Shown here: piece by piece, positions 43,880-53,333 of the stretch | Layout of the letters: each line of letters opens with the position of its first letter | Numbering within the stretch: position 1 is the stretch's first letter | NCBI RefSeq assembly: GCF_000381005.1 | Contig: NZ_KB908380.1 | Span: forward strand, 124,001 to 188,000 | Reading direction: 5' to 3' | Length of the DNA: 64,000 nt | Source of the DNA: Selenomonas bovis DSM 23594 | Lineage (GTDB): Bacteria > Bacillota > Negativicutes > Selenomonadales > Selenomonadaceae | The notes under the pieces: model-generated | What the model saw: the letters and a program-made list of their open reading frames with translations, nothing else | Databases searched by the model: none | What the model was told of the DNA's origin: nothing | Translations under genes and position numbers: made by a program

Positions 43880-45319
43880 ATGCAGCCGCTACGCATCCTG
43901 ATCGTCGACAACGCCATCTCTCATAGGAAAGTCATGCGCGCTGCCATGGAGGAAGTACTCGCCGCCCTGCCTGGCGGCGGCATCACCGAGTTTGCTACGA
44001 CCGCAGAGGAAACGCAGCTCCTGCTCACCGCCTTCCAGCCGAACGCGATCACGGTCAATTTCGCCATGTCGATCCTGCGCATCGATGATACCCCCTTCGT
44101 GCCCTGGCTCGTCCGGACAGCGAGGGTTCCCACCATCGGCTACGGCCTCAGCGACGTCCTGCGTGACGCGGCGCTCGCAACCGGCATCGACGCTTATTTC
44201 ATGCGCCCCACACAACGCAGCGACTGGCCGCCGTTCTGCAGCAAAATCGCGCGGTTCCTGCGGCGTCTCGCGTTCCCGGACGAGCCGCCCATCTACGCGC
44301 CGCCGCATCGTCATGCGCCAGCAGGCATCGCCTCGCGCGGAGCGCCTGCCCCGCAGCCGCTCCGGCAGACGGCGCCGATTGCTCCTGCGGCGAGCGCCGC
44401 GTCCCGCGCGCAGCAGCCCACGCCAGCTGCGCGCAGTGCCGCTCCCACGTTAGCGCCTCCCACAGCACCTCTGACAGCACCAGCTGGAGCTGCCGTGCCA
44501 CAGCGGCCAGCACCGTCCGCAGCTCCAGCGCCCTCCTCTGATGCCGCTCCCTCAGTCAAGACGACACCGCCCGCCGCAGAGCCCCTCGTACGCGCCGTCG
44601 TGCCCAGTTCCCTGCGCCGGAAAGTCACGCCGTCGAAGGAGGACGAGCTCTTCGCGATGCTCGCGCGCACCGCGCACACGCACGCCGCACCTGCGCCCCC
44701 TGCCGCGGCACCACCGCTCCCCGCGGAGATCCGCCCCGCAGCGGGCATCAAGCTCATCGCCATCGGCGCCTCGACGGGCGGGACGGACGCCATCGCCGAC
44801 GTGCTGCACCGCCTCCAGCCGCCCCTGCCGCCCATCGTCATCGTGCAACACATCCCCGCCTACTTCTCCCGCCTCTTCGCCATCCGGCTCAACGAGGAAT
44901 GCACGCTGCCCGTCGATGAGGGCGAGGACGGCCTCATCCTCGAACCGAGCCACGCCTACATCGCGCCCGGCGACTACCACATGGCCGTCTGCCGCCAGGG
45001 AGGCGAACTCGCGCTGCACTGCTTCCACGGACCGAAGATCCACAGCGTCCGCCCTGCCGTCGACGTGCTCTTCGGCTCCGTCGTCAAGGTACTCGGCGCG
45101 GATGTGCTCGGCGTCCTGCTCACCGGCATGGGCAAGGACGGCGCGGACGGCCTGCTGCGCCTGCGCCAGGCAGGCGCGCCTACCATCGGTCAGGACCGCG
45201 AGACCTGCGTCGTCTACGGCATGCCGCGCATCGCCCAGGAACGCGGCGCTCTCCTCTACCAGCTGCCCCTGCCGCAAATCGGCCCTGCCATCCAGAAGAT
45301 TGCCGGTGCGCGCTACTGA
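43880..45319 (+). CDS. CheB-type chemotaxis methylesterase with a degenerate receiver
   Basis: 479 residues, start after AAGGAGG. The N-terminus (1-130) is a receiver-like domain, but the acidic pair is DN (ILIVDNAIS) and the phosphate acceptor is Asn60 (ITVNFAMS, where CheB has LD-EMP); the switch Lys is replaced by Arg in FMRPT. A very long Ala/Pro linker fills ~140-285. The methylesterase domain is intact: Ser in IGASTGGTDAI, His in VQHIPAYFS, Asp in GMGKDGADGL. It should demethylate receptors or act on other esters, without phosphorylation control. No cheR or receptor gene is nearby. Confidence 0.85.
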   Translation: MQPLRILIVDNAISHRKVMRAAMEEVLAALPGGGITEFATTAEETQLLLTAFQPNAITVNFAMSILRIDDTPFVPWLVRTARVPTIGYGLSDVLRDAALATGIDAYFMRPTQRSDWPPFCSKIARFLRRLAFPDEPPIYAPPHRHAPAGIASRGAPAPQPLRQTAPIAPAASAASRAQQPTPAARSAAPTLAPPTAPLTAPAGAAVPQRPAPSAAPAPSSDAAPSVKTTPPAAEPLVRAVVPSSLRRKVTPSKEDELFAMLARTAHTHAAPAPPAAAPPLPAEIRPAAGIKLIAIGASTGGTDAIADVLHRLQPPLPPIVIVQHIPAYFSRLFAIRLNEECTLPVDEGEDGLILEPSHAYIAPGDYHMAVCRQGGELALHCFHGPKIHSVRPAVDVLFGSVVKVLGADVLGVLLTGMGKDGADGLLRLRQAGAPTIGQDRETCVVYGMPRIAQERGALLYQLPLPQIGPAIQKIAGARY

Positions 45320-45390
45320 CAAAAATAACCGCACGAAGGAAGGCGGCAAACGCACAGCCGCCGCCCCTCGCCAGAGCATCCCAGCGAAAA

Positions 45391-45425
45391 GGAATCCCTC
45401 GAAAAAGAGGAGATTCCTTTTCTTT
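45391..45425 (+). terminator. Terminator of the cheB-type gene
   Basis: GGAATC and CCTC pair with GAGG and GATTCC, followed by TTTTCTTTT. Confidence 0.8.
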
Positions 45426-45566
45426 TATCGAAATACTCGTGAGAAAGCGCTGATATATTACCCCGTGCTTCCGATCGACATCTCCCCCGCAGCGATACAA
45501 CCAGGGGTGGCAGCGCACAGGGAGGACACAAGGGATTTTATCTATCTAGGAGAGGGGACATGACTG

Positions 45567-46742
45567 ATGTTCAAAGAATTGATGGATAGCTTTCTCATCC
45601 ACTATCTGAGCCATTTTGACAAGTACCCGTTCAACATCGAGCTGCACGGCGACACTTACCGCATCGGCGACGGGGAGCCGCGATTCACGATCGTCGTGAA
45701 CAAGGACATCCCGAAAAAGGACCTCATGGCCTCGACCTCGCTCGCACTCGCGGAGGCTTACATGCGCGGCGACATCGCCGTCAAGGACGGCGACCTCTTC
45801 ACCGTCATCGCCTGCCTCCTCGAGCAGGCCGACCGCATCACGCTCGACCGGCACGCGCTCAAGGATCTCTTTTCCTTCTCGGAGAAGAAGCGCGACCAGG
45901 CGAAACAGGTCTCGAGCCACTACGACCTCGGCAACGACTTCTATAAGCTCTGGCTCGACCCAACGCTCAGCTACTCCTGCGCCTATTTCAAAAGCGAGGA
46001 CGACTCCCTCGAGACGGCGCAGCGCAATAAAGTCGACTACATCCTCAAAAAGCTCTATCTAAAGCCCGGCATGAAGCTCCTCGACATCGGCTGCGGCTGG
46101 GGCTACCTGCTCCTCGAAGCCGCGAAGAAATACGGCGTCAAGGGCTACGGCTGCACGCTCAGCAAGGAACAGTGGAAGATGGGCCAGCTGCGCATCCACG
46201 CGGCAGGCCTCGACGACCAGGTCACCATCGACCTCATCGACTACCGCGACCTGCCGGAGAAAGGCCTCACGTTCGACCGCATCGTGAGCGTCGGCATGAT
46301 GGAGCACGTCGGCCGCAACAACTACCAGACCTACTACGAGTGCGCCAACGCGCTGCTCCGGGACGGCGGCCTCTTCCTCCTCCACTCCATCACGGGCAAC
46401 GACGAGAAGATGAGCGACTCCTTCATGCGCAAGTACATCTTCCCGGGCGGCATGCTGCCCTCGCTGCGCGAGCTCGTCTCCATCGCCTACGACCACGCGT
46501 TCCGCGTGCAGGACGTCGAGAGCCTGCGCCGCCACTACTACAAGACGCTGCTCTGCTGGTACAAGAACTTCCAGGCCGTCCATGAGCAGGTCAGGGACTG
46601 GAAGGGCGAGGAATTCGTCCGCATGTGGGATATCTACCTCGTCGGCTGCGCCGCCGCGTTCTACACCGGCTACATCGACATCCACCAGGTGCTCATGACC
46701 AAGGGAACGAACAACGAGCTCCCCATGACGCGTTGGTACTGA
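45567..46742 (+). CDS. cfa: Cyclopropane-fatty-acyl-phospholipid synthase
   Basis: 391 residues. The SAM site LLDIGCGWGYLLLEAAKKYG, the region HYDLGNDFYKLWLDPTLSYSCAYF and the catalytic segment GMMEHVGRNNYQTYY are all canonical. It adds a methylene bridge to unsaturated membrane lipids, hardening the membrane against acid and stress. It stands alone with its own terminator. Confidence 0.96.
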   Translation: MFKELMDSFLIHYLSHFDKYPFNIELHGDTYRIGDGEPRFTIVVNKDIPKKDLMASTSLALAEAYMRGDIAVKDGDLFTVIACLLEQADRITLDRHALKDLFSFSEKKRDQAKQVSSHYDLGNDFYKLWLDPTLSYSCAYFKSEDDSLETAQRNKVDYILKKLYLKPGMKLLDIGCGWGYLLLEAAKKYGVKGYGCTLSKEQWKMGQLRIHAAGLDDQVTIDLIDYRDLPEKGLTFDRIVSVGMMEHVGRNNYQTYYECANALLRDGGLFLLHSITGNDEKMSDSFMRKYIFPGGMLPSLRELVSIAYDHAFRVQDVESLRRHYYKTLLCWYKNFQAVHEQVRDWKGEEFVRMWDIYLVGCAAAFYTGYIDIHQVLMTKGTNNELPMTRWY

Positions 46743-46773
46743 GCAGGCGCGTAAGCTTCCTCATCACGCAAAA

Positions 46774-46815
46774 GGCCGCCCGCAGCAAGAAAGCATGCTG
46801 CGGGCGGCCTTTTTG
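46774..46815. terminator. Strong terminator after cfa
   Basis: GGCCGCCCGCAGCA pairs perfectly over 14 bases with TGCTGCGGGCGGCC and is followed by TTTTT; the A-run on the left also lets it act for the leftward permease transcript. Confidence 0.85.
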
Positions 46816-46890
46816 CGCCTGGAAAATCACGCTGCGAGTGCCGCTACGCGGCGTGAGGCAGCGCCAGAGAGCCTCGCGCAGCGCTGCGGC

Positions 46891-48231
46891 TCACCCCTGC
46901 CGTCTGCGGCAGCGATAGCCGACGAAGAGCACGAGGAGCCACGCGGGCAGGAACAGCACGGCGAGCTGCATATCCGGCACCTGCGCCATGAAGAAGATCA
47001 CGCCCGCGAGAAAAACGAGCGAGAGGACATTCGTCCAGGGATAGAGCGGCGAGCGGAACCGCGTCGCGCGCCCCTCGGCCGCGCAGCGGCGGCGGAACAA
47101 GAGATGCGTCACGCAGATCGTCACCCAGCTGATGACGGCCGCGCACGTCGCGATCATCATCAGATAGAGGAAGATATGCCCCGCGAGGAAATAATTCAGC
47201 GCGACGACGATGAGCGTGATACCCGACGAGACGAGGATGCCGCGCACGGGCACGCCGTGCGGTGAGAGCCTGAGGAAGAACGCGGGCGCCTCCCCCTCCT
47301 TCGCGAGGCCGTAGAGCATGCGGCTGTTGCTGTAGATTGCGGAATTGTAGACCGAGACGGCTGCCGTGAGTACGACGAAATTCAGGATATGCGCCGCGGC
47401 GGGCACACCGACGTTGTCGAAAATCTGCACGAACGGACTCGCCTGCGTGCCGACCTGATCCCACGGCCAGAGCGCCATGAGCACTGCCATCGTACCGACA
47501 TAGAAAATGAGGATGCGCCAGATGACCTGGTTGATGGCGCGGGGGATCGTGCGGTCAGGATCCTCCGCCTCGCCCGCCGTGATGCCGATGAGTTCGATGC
47601 CGCCGAACGAGAACATCACGACCGCCGTCGCCTCGAGCAGGCCCCAGACGCCGTGCGGCAGGAAACCGCCGTTCGACCAGAGATTGCTGAAATTCTCCGG
47701 GAACGGCTGGCCGCTCGAGAAAAGCAGCCCCAGACCGAGCAGGATCATGCTCACGATCGCGGCGATCTTGATGAGCGCCATCCAGAACTCCGCCTCGCCA
47801 TACGCCTTCACATTCACGAGATTGAGCGCCGTGATAGAGACGAGACAGACGAGCGCCGAGAGCCACTGCGGCAGGTCGGGGAACCAGAAATTCATGTAGA
47901 TGCTGACCGCCGTGAGCTCCGCCATCGACACGAGCACGTAGTTGAACCAATAATTCCAGCCGGACAGGAAGCCCGGGAACGCGCCCCAGTACTTCGACGC
48001 GTAGTAGCTGAACGAGCCGGAGACCGGCTCATCGACCGCCATCTCGCCGAGCATCCGCATGATGAAGAAGATCACGATGCCGCCCATGAGGTACGCGAGC
48101 ATCACGGACGGACCCGCGAGCGCGATCGTCGACGTCGAGCCGTAAAAGAGCCCCGTGCCAATCGCGCCGCCGAGCGCGATCATCTGCAAGTGGCGGTTCT
48201 TCAGCCCGCGTTTCATCCCTTGCTGCTCCAA
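46891..48231 (-). CDS. Amino acid permease, AroP/AnsP group of the APC family
   Basis: Start uncertain: a TTG at 48231 (EQQGMKRGLKN) has GAGGAG at good spacing, and an ATG at 48216 is also possible; ~446 residues. KNRHLQMIALGGAIGTGLFYGS is the hallmark of this group, followed by FSYYASKYWGAFPGFLSGWNYW and FGGIELIGITAGEAEDP. Twelve helices are visible. It imports a neutral or aromatic amino acid by proton symport. It ends near the cfa terminator and shares no operon with it. Confidence 0.93.
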   Translation of the reverse strand: MEQQGMKRGLKNRHLQMIALGGAIGTGLFYGSTSTIALAGPSVMLAYLMGGIVIFFIMRMLGEMAVDEPVSGSFSYYASKYWGAFPGFLSGWNYWFNYVLVSMAELTAVSIYMNFWFPDLPQWLSALVCLVSITALNLVNVKAYGEAEFWMALIKIAAIVSMILLGLGLLFSSGQPFPENFSNLWSNGGFLPHGVWGLLEATAVVMFSFGGIELIGITAGEAEDPDRTIPRAINQVIWRILIFYVGTMAVLMALWPWDQVGTQASPFVQIFDNVGVPAAAHILNFVVLTAAVSVYNSAIYSNSRMLYGLAKEGEAPAFFLRLSPHGVPVRGILVSSGITLIVVALNYFLAGHIFLYLMMIATCAAVISWVTICVTHLLFRRRCAAEGRATRFRSPLYPWTNVLSLVFLAGVIFFMAQVPDMQLAVLFLPAWLLVLFVGYRCRRRQG

Positions 48232-48380
48232 GAAAACCAACTCCTCTACAGATAAATAACGACTTCATTATAGCAGAACAGACAGGCATCCGTCCATCAG
48301 CGCAGGAAAAATGGCAGATGAGGAGAAATATTTCCGCAGACTACGAGAAAAACGGAGGAACCCACCAGATGAACGCATAG

Positions 48381-48410
48381 AAAAAAGCCCCCGCCGAAGC
48401 GGAGGCTTTT
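48381..48410 (-). terminator. Terminator of the SLH porin gene
   Basis: On the minus strand AAGCCTCCGC pairs with GCGGGGGCTT and is followed by TTTTTCT, 31 bases after the stop. Confidence 0.75.
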
Positions 48411-48440
48411 GAGGGGAGAACAGATGTGAGTGTCTGTCGA

Positions 48441-49745
48441 TTAGAAGAAGACCTCGACACGGCCCCAAAGGGTGTTCGTGTCACGGTTGTCATCGATGGA
48501 CTTGCCGTCATAGTACTTCACAGACGTCACGATGTTCTTGAACGGAGCCCAGTTGGCACCGACTTCCCAGCCCTTCGTGCCAATCGTAGCGGCATCTTCC
48601 GTGCCGTACCAGCTAGCGAAGTCGCCGAGGTAACGGTATGCGGCATAAGCGCCCCAAGTGCCCTTGTTTTCTTTCTGCGCGCCCTTGTAGCTGTAGATGG
48701 CCTGCCAGCTGTGATCGAGGTTGTCCGCCTCCGTGTTCTTCGCATAGGAAGCGAAGAGCGCGCTCACGCCATCGAAGCGATAGCCAGCGTTGAGGGTCCA
48801 GATGTTGGCCTTGTCCGTCTGACCATTCTTCTTGTAGGACTCGAGCTTAAACCAATCATCGTGAACGCGGTCAAAGGCGCCCTTCAGGTTCTCATCGTCG
48901 AAATGATAGTATGCAGCGCCGCCATAGAGTTTGCTCTTGGCCGGAGCATCATACTGGAGGGTCAGGCCCTGGAGGTTGCCAGCCTGATCGTCAACCAAAG
49001 AATAGCCAGTGTAGTGCAGGCGGCCAGCATAGAGCGTCGCCTTGAGGTCGCTACCGAACGTCACGTTCGCACCGGAGAGTTTCGTATCGAAGACGAGGCC
49101 CTGCTCCGGCGTGTAGAACTCGAACTTACCGAGCTGCGTGCTGAAGTTCTTGTAATCTCCCTGCGCGTAGATGTGCTGGAGCGTGACCTTTTCGCTGTCC
49201 TTGTAGCCGCTGTCCGTGTCGAGGTACGTCGTCGCATCGAGACGTGCGTTCACATGCCAGTGATCGTTGACCTCAGCGTTCGGCTCGAGGCGGAAGAGCA
49301 TCTTGTCATCATTGACACGATCAGAAGGATCCGTCTTCGTCTTGTCAGCGCGCCGACTCGTGTACGTGTACTCGATCTTGCCGTTCCACTTCACCATGTC
49401 AGCGTTGCGCTCGAGGTTGGAGACGCGGACGCCGAGGTTGTTGAGCTCATCAGCGAACTCAGCGGCGAGCTTGTCGATCATGGCCTTGTCAGCAGCGGAG
49501 ACGTCCGTCTTTGCCATTGCCTTTGCGACCATCTGCGCCATCTCGTAGCGCGTGATGTTCTTGTCGCCCTGGAACGTCGTATCGCCATAGCCCTCGATGA
49601 CGCCGTCCTGCGCGAGCTGCGCGACAGCATCGTATGCCCAGTGGTCAGCCGGGACATCGGAGAACGGATTAGCAGCAGCGAACGTCGTGGACGCTGCACC
49701 GACGACGATCGCCGTCGTGAGTGCGGATACGAGAGTCTTTTTCAT
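48441..49745 (-). CDS. S-layer-homology-domain porin, OmpM type
   Basis: The start at 49745 (MKKTLVSALTTAIVVGAASTTFA) follows AAGGAGGAG; 434 residues. After the signal peptide comes one SLH domain (NPFSDVPADHWAYDAVAQLAQDGVIEGYGD..ITRYEMAQMVAKAM). A short coiled coil follows, then a beta-barrel with alternating segments ending WGRVEVFF with a C-terminal Phe, as outer membrane proteins do. In Negativicutes such proteins tether the outer membrane to peptidoglycan and form pores. Its codon use and strong promoter suggest high expression. Confidence 0.93.
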   Translation of the reverse strand: MKKTLVSALTTAIVVGAASTTFAAANPFSDVPADHWAYDAVAQLAQDGVIEGYGDTTFQGDKNITRYEMAQMVAKAMAKTDVSAADKAMIDKLAAEFADELNNLGVRVSNLERNADMVKWNGKIEYTYTSRRADKTKTDPSDRVNDDKMLFRLEPNAEVNDHWHVNARLDATTYLDTDSGYKDSEKVTLQHIYAQGDYKNFSTQLGKFEFYTPEQGLVFDTKLSGANVTFGSDLKATLYAGRLHYTGYSLVDDQAGNLQGLTLQYDAPAKSKLYGGAAYYHFDDENLKGAFDRVHDDWFKLESYKKNGQTDKANIWTLNAGYRFDGVSALFASYAKNTEADNLDHSWQAIYSYKGAQKENKGTWGAYAAYRYLGDFASWYGTEDAATIGTKGWEVGANWAPFKNIVTSVKYYDGKSIDDNRDTNTLWGRVEVFF

Positions 49746-49853
49746 GAGAAACTCCTCCTTAGATAGATGAAATCTTCTATCTGACCCGAAACAAGTTTCC
49801 CAGAAAGTTTCCATGTTTCCTTTTCGGTATTTTGTTTCGTCTCAGATGTGTTT

Positions 49854-49882
49854 AGTATATCTTTTTTCTCATTTTTCGGCAA
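49854..49882 (-). promoter_or_regulatory. Promoter of the SLH porin gene
   Basis: On the minus strand TTGCCG and TATACT are spaced by 17 bases, giving an untranslated leader of ~100 bases. The stretch 49746-50022 is AT-rich compared with its surroundings; no gene, and in particular no tmRNA, is seen there. Confidence 0.65.
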
Positions 49883-50022
49883 ACATTCTCACGTTCTATT
49901 TTTCATCGTAAAAGAAGATTTTATGAAACAGGCTATCTTTTTCTTTGTCCTTTTTAGTTTTTCTCTATATCGCTAGAAAGCTATATTTAATATGTTTTAT
50001 TTGAATCTCTTTACTGTTTCAC

Positions 50023-50493
50023 TCAGCGCTGTCTCTCCTTCCACGCGCGCTCCATCTCCCGGCGATCCGCCTTCTGCTTGAGGTCCTGCCGCTTATCGTA
50101 GTTGTGCTTGCCAGAGGCGAGCGCGAGCTCGAGTTTCGCGCGGCCGTGCTTGAAGTAAATCTTGAGCGGCACGAGCGTCCAGCCCTTTTCGCGCGTCTGG
50201 CTGAAGAGCTTTACGATCTCCGCTTTGTGCAGCAGGAGTTTCCTGCGGCGCAGGGGATCGTGGTTGAACTGGTTGCCCTGGTCATAGGGGCTCACGTGCA
50301 TGTTCTCGAGATAGATCTCGCCGTCCTTGATGAGGGCGAAGCTGTCCTTGAGGTTCGCCTTGCCCGCACGCAGGGATTTCACCTCGGTGCCGACGAGCTC
50401 GATGCCCGCCTCGTAGGTCTCATGGATGAAGTAGTCATGGCGCGCCTTGCGGTTCTCGCAGACGATCTTGATGGGGATGTTGTTCTTGCCCAT
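50023..50493 (-). CDS. smpB: SsrA-binding protein SmpB
   Basis: 156 residues with [34 protein letters not shown], the SmpB signature, and the basic tail [21 protein letters not shown] that enters the ribosome in trans-translation. It lies just downstream of rnr, as in many Firmicutes. Confidence 0.97.
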   Translation of the reverse strand: MGKNNIPIKIVCENRKARHDYFIHETYEAGIELVGTEVKSLRAGKANLKDSFALIKDGEIYLENMHVSPYDQGNQFNHDPLRRRKLLLHKAEIVKLFSQTREKGWTLVPLKIYFKHGRAKLELALASGKHNYDKRQDLKQKADRREMERAWKERQR

Positions 50494-50508
50494 GGTTTCA
50501 CCTCTCGC

Positions 50509-50536
50509 AAAAAGGACTGCCGCATCCGCGGCAGCC
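50509..50536 (-). terminator. Hairpin terminator between rnr and smpB
   Basis: GGCTGCCGC and GCGGCAGTCC pair over a four-base loop and are followed on the minus strand by TTTTTGC. It would only partly stop read-through into smpB, whose start is 16 bases away. Confidence 0.55.
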
Positions 50537-50553
50537 CATGTCTTTTCTTTTTC

Positions 50554-53250
50554 TTATTTGCTGTCCTTCGTCCCGTCCTCGGTCTTGCGGTGCGGGCGGG
50601 GTTTCTGGCGCTCGGCGCTCTTCGCCTTGAGGGCGTTTTCCTCCTCGCGCTGCTTGCGCTCGTGGTAGCCCGGCGGGTCCGGCCAGACGGCCTTGTTGAG
50701 ACCGGTGACGCGCACGCGCTGGTAGTCCTCGCGCTCGCGCTTCTCACGCCTTACAGGCGTTCCCCAAGCGCCGGCGACGCGCTTCTCGATGCGCTTTTCG
50801 CGGATGTCCTTGCGGCGGCTGCCGCGCGGCGCGCTCGTGTGCTCGCCGACGGAGCGAGAGACGCGCTCGCCGCTCGGGCCTTTGCCGCGGCGCTGCGCGC
50901 CGTGCTGCGGACGATGCGCGGCCTCCTGGAAGGCCGCTGCGAGTACGCTCTCGCCCCTCGCGCCGCCGCGCGGCCTGCGGCCCTCTCGGCTGCCTTTGTT
51001 GCCTTTGTCGCCGCTCGGGCGCGGGCCTTTGCCGCCGCCCTTACCGCCGCTGCCGCCTTTGCGGCCGCCGCCCACGGCGTTCTTCATCGCCACGGGGTCA
51101 TAGGCGCCGTTGTCCTTGAGCACGAAGTCGAGGTTGCGCTCCTTGGCGTTCGCGCGCACGAGCAGCACTTCGACCTCGTCGCCGAGGCGGTAGCGCTGCT
51201 GCGTGCGCTCGCCGACCATCGCGTACTGCTCTTCCTTGTACTCGTAGTAGTCGTTGACCATCGTCGAGACATGCACAAGGCCCTCGACGCCGTTGTCGAG
51301 CTCGACGAAGATGCCGAACGCCGTGACGCCCGAGATGACGCCCTTGAACTCCTCGCCGACGAACTGCGCCATGTACTCGATCTTCTTCATGTCGGTCGTC
51401 TCGCGCTCCGCCTCGATGGCGACGCGCTCGCGCTGGGAGGCCCAGTCCGCGATGTCGGGGAGCGCCGTGCGCAGCTTCTCCTGGCGCTCGCGCGGCAGCG
51501 TGCCGCCGTCCTCGAGCGTCTCGCGCAGCAGGCGGTGCACGATGAGGTCAGGATAGCGGCGGATTGGCGAGGTGAAGTGCGTGTAGTAGCGCGCGGCGAG
51601 GCCGAAGTGGCCGAGACTCTCCGCCGCGTAGCGCGCTTGCTGCATCGAGCGCAGCGAGACGGTCTCGACGATGCGCGCCTCAGGCTTTCCCTTGACCTTT
51701 TCGAGCACCTGCTGCACGTCCATCGGCCGGATGTGGCCCGCCTCGTCCTGATGGACGAAGAGGCCGAACGCGCCGAGCAGGTTGTTGAGGTTCTCGATCT
51801 TCTCCTCGGTCGGCTGCTCGTGCACGCGGTACATGAACGGCAGTTGCTTCTTATCCATGTGCTCGGCGACGGTCTCATTCGCCGCGAGCATGCACTCCTC
51901 GATGATGGACTCGGCGAGCGAGCCCTCGCGCTTGATGAGGGCGATCGGGTGGCCCTTCTCGTCGAGCTTGACTTTGACCTCGGGGATGTCGAAGTCGATG
52001 GAGCCGCGGCGGTGGCGCTTGGCTTTCATGACGTTCCGCAGCTCCTCGAGCGTCTCGAGCATCGGCAGGAGGTCGCGCTGCGCCTCGACGGTCTCGGGGT
52101 CTTTGTCCACGAGGACCTTGTTGACGATGTTGTAGGTGAGGCGGCGGTAGACGTGGATGACGGCAGGCACAATCTCGTAGCTCGTGATCTCGCCCTCGGG
52201 GCTCACCTGCATCTCGCAGGCCATCGAGAGGCGGTCGACGCCCTGATTGAGGCTGCAGATGCCGTTGGAGAGCGCGAACGGCAGCATCGGGATGACGCGG
52301 TCGACGAGATAGACGCTCGTGCCGCGCTCGCGCGCCTCGCGGTCGAGCGGCTCGCCCTCGCGCACGTACCAGCTCACATCGGCGATGTAGACGCCGAGGA
52401 AATAGGAGCCGTCTGCCTTCTTCTCGACGTAGACGCCGTCATCGAAGTCCTTGGAGTCATCGCCGTCGACGGTGACGATGGTGAGGTCGCGGCGGTCGCG
52501 GCGGCCCTCGTACTCATCGGGCGAGGGGTTCTGCTCGATGTGGTCCGCGGCGTACTGCACGTCCTCGGGGAACTCCTGCGAGAGGTCGTACTGGCGCATG
52601 ACGGAGAGCACGTCGACGCCCGGATCGCCCTCCTTGCCGAGCACCTCGACGACCTTGCCCTCCGCGTTGTGGCGGCCGGACGGCCATTTCGTGATCTCGA
52701 CGACGACTTTGCTGCCCGTGCGCGCGCCGCCGAAATGCTTTTTCGGGACAAAGATGTCGTTATTGAGCTTCGTGTTGTCCGGCGTCACGAAGGCGAACGT
52801 CTTGTTGCTCTCGAACGTGCCGACGATGCGCTCGTTCGCGCGCTCGATGACGCGGATGATCTCGCCCTCGCGCGAGCGGCCTTCCTCCTCAGGCGGCTTG
52901 ACGCGCGCCACGACGCGGTCGCCGTGCATGGCAGTGCCGAGCGCGACGCCCGGCACGAAGACGTCCGTGTCCTCCTCCGTCTCCTTGATGTCGGGGATGA
53001 TGAAGCCGAAGCCCTTCGCCGTCATCGTGAGCTTGCCGACGACGAGGTGCATGCGGCTCGGGATGCCGTAGAGGTCGCTGCGGTTCTTGATGACGAGCGC
53101 CTCCTGTTCCAGCGCTTCGAGCGCCGCGGGGAAGGCGACCTGTTCCTCTGCCGTGAGGTTCATGCCTTCAGCGATATCCTCCGCCAGCATCGGGCGGAAA
53201 GCATCCTCCTTCATATAGGTGAGGATGCGGTCTTTCAGATTTGTTTCCAT
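50554..53250 (-). CDS. rnr: Ribonuclease R with a long basic tail
   Basis: The start at 53250 (METNLKDRILTYMKEDAFRPM) gives 898 residues. Two cold-shock domains (KGFGFIIPDIKETEEDTDVF), the RNB catalytic core with the Asp cluster DGDDSKDFDDGVYVEK and a C-terminal S1 domain (GEEFKGVISGVTAFGIFVELDNGVEGLVHV) are in order. Beyond ~residue 725 a disordered tail of ~170 Gly/Arg/Lys-rich residues follows, longer than usual. It degrades structured RNA and works with SmpB/tmRNA. Confidence 0.96.
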   Translation of the reverse strand: METNLKDRILTYMKEDAFRPMLAEDIAEGMNLTAEEQVAFPAALEALEQEALVIKNRSDLYGIPSRMHLVVGKLTMTAKGFGFIIPDIKETEEDTDVFVPGVALGTAMHGDRVVARVKPPEEEGRSREGEIIRVIERANERIVGTFESNKTFAFVTPDNTKLNNDIFVPKKHFGGARTGSKVVVEITKWPSGRHNAEGKVVEVLGKEGDPGVDVLSVMRQYDLSQEFPEDVQYAADHIEQNPSPDEYEGRRDRRDLTIVTVDGDDSKDFDDGVYVEKKADGSYFLGVYIADVSWYVREGEPLDREARERGTSVYLVDRVIPMLPFALSNGICSLNQGVDRLSMACEMQVSPEGEITSYEIVPAVIHVYRRLTYNIVNKVLVDKDPETVEAQRDLLPMLETLEELRNVMKAKRHRRGSIDFDIPEVKVKLDEKGHPIALIKREGSLAESIIEECMLAANETVAEHMDKKQLPFMYRVHEQPTEEKIENLNNLLGAFGLFVHQDEAGHIRPMDVQQVLEKVKGKPEARIVETVSLRSMQQARYAAESLGHFGLAARYYTHFTSPIRRYPDLIVHRLLRETLEDGGTLPRERQEKLRTALPDIADWASQRERVAIEAERETTDMKKIEYMAQFVGEEFKGVISGVTAFGIFVELDNGVEGLVHVSTMVNDYYEYKEEQYAMVGERTQQRYRLGDEVEVLLVRANAKERNLDFVLKDNGAYDPVAMKNAVGGGRKGGSGGKGGGKGPRPSGDKGNKGSREGRRPRGGARGESVLAAAFQEAAHRPQHGAQRRGKGPSGERVSRSVGEHTSAPRGSRRKDIREKRIEKRVAGAWGTPVRREKREREDYQRVRVTGLNKAVWPDPPGYHERKQREEENALKAKSAERQKPRPHRKTEDGTKDSK

Positions 53251-53333
53251 ATAATTCCTTTCACGATTCTTTCTCATTCCTCCCGGCGTCCGCCAGGATA
53301 TGGCAGGCTGCACCCCCGCAGCAGCAAGCGCAT

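Noticed and set aside
49746-50022. Possible tmRNA next to smpB
   Set aside because: No alanine-acceptor ends, tag reading frame or CCA were found; the stretch is AT-rich leader and spacer.
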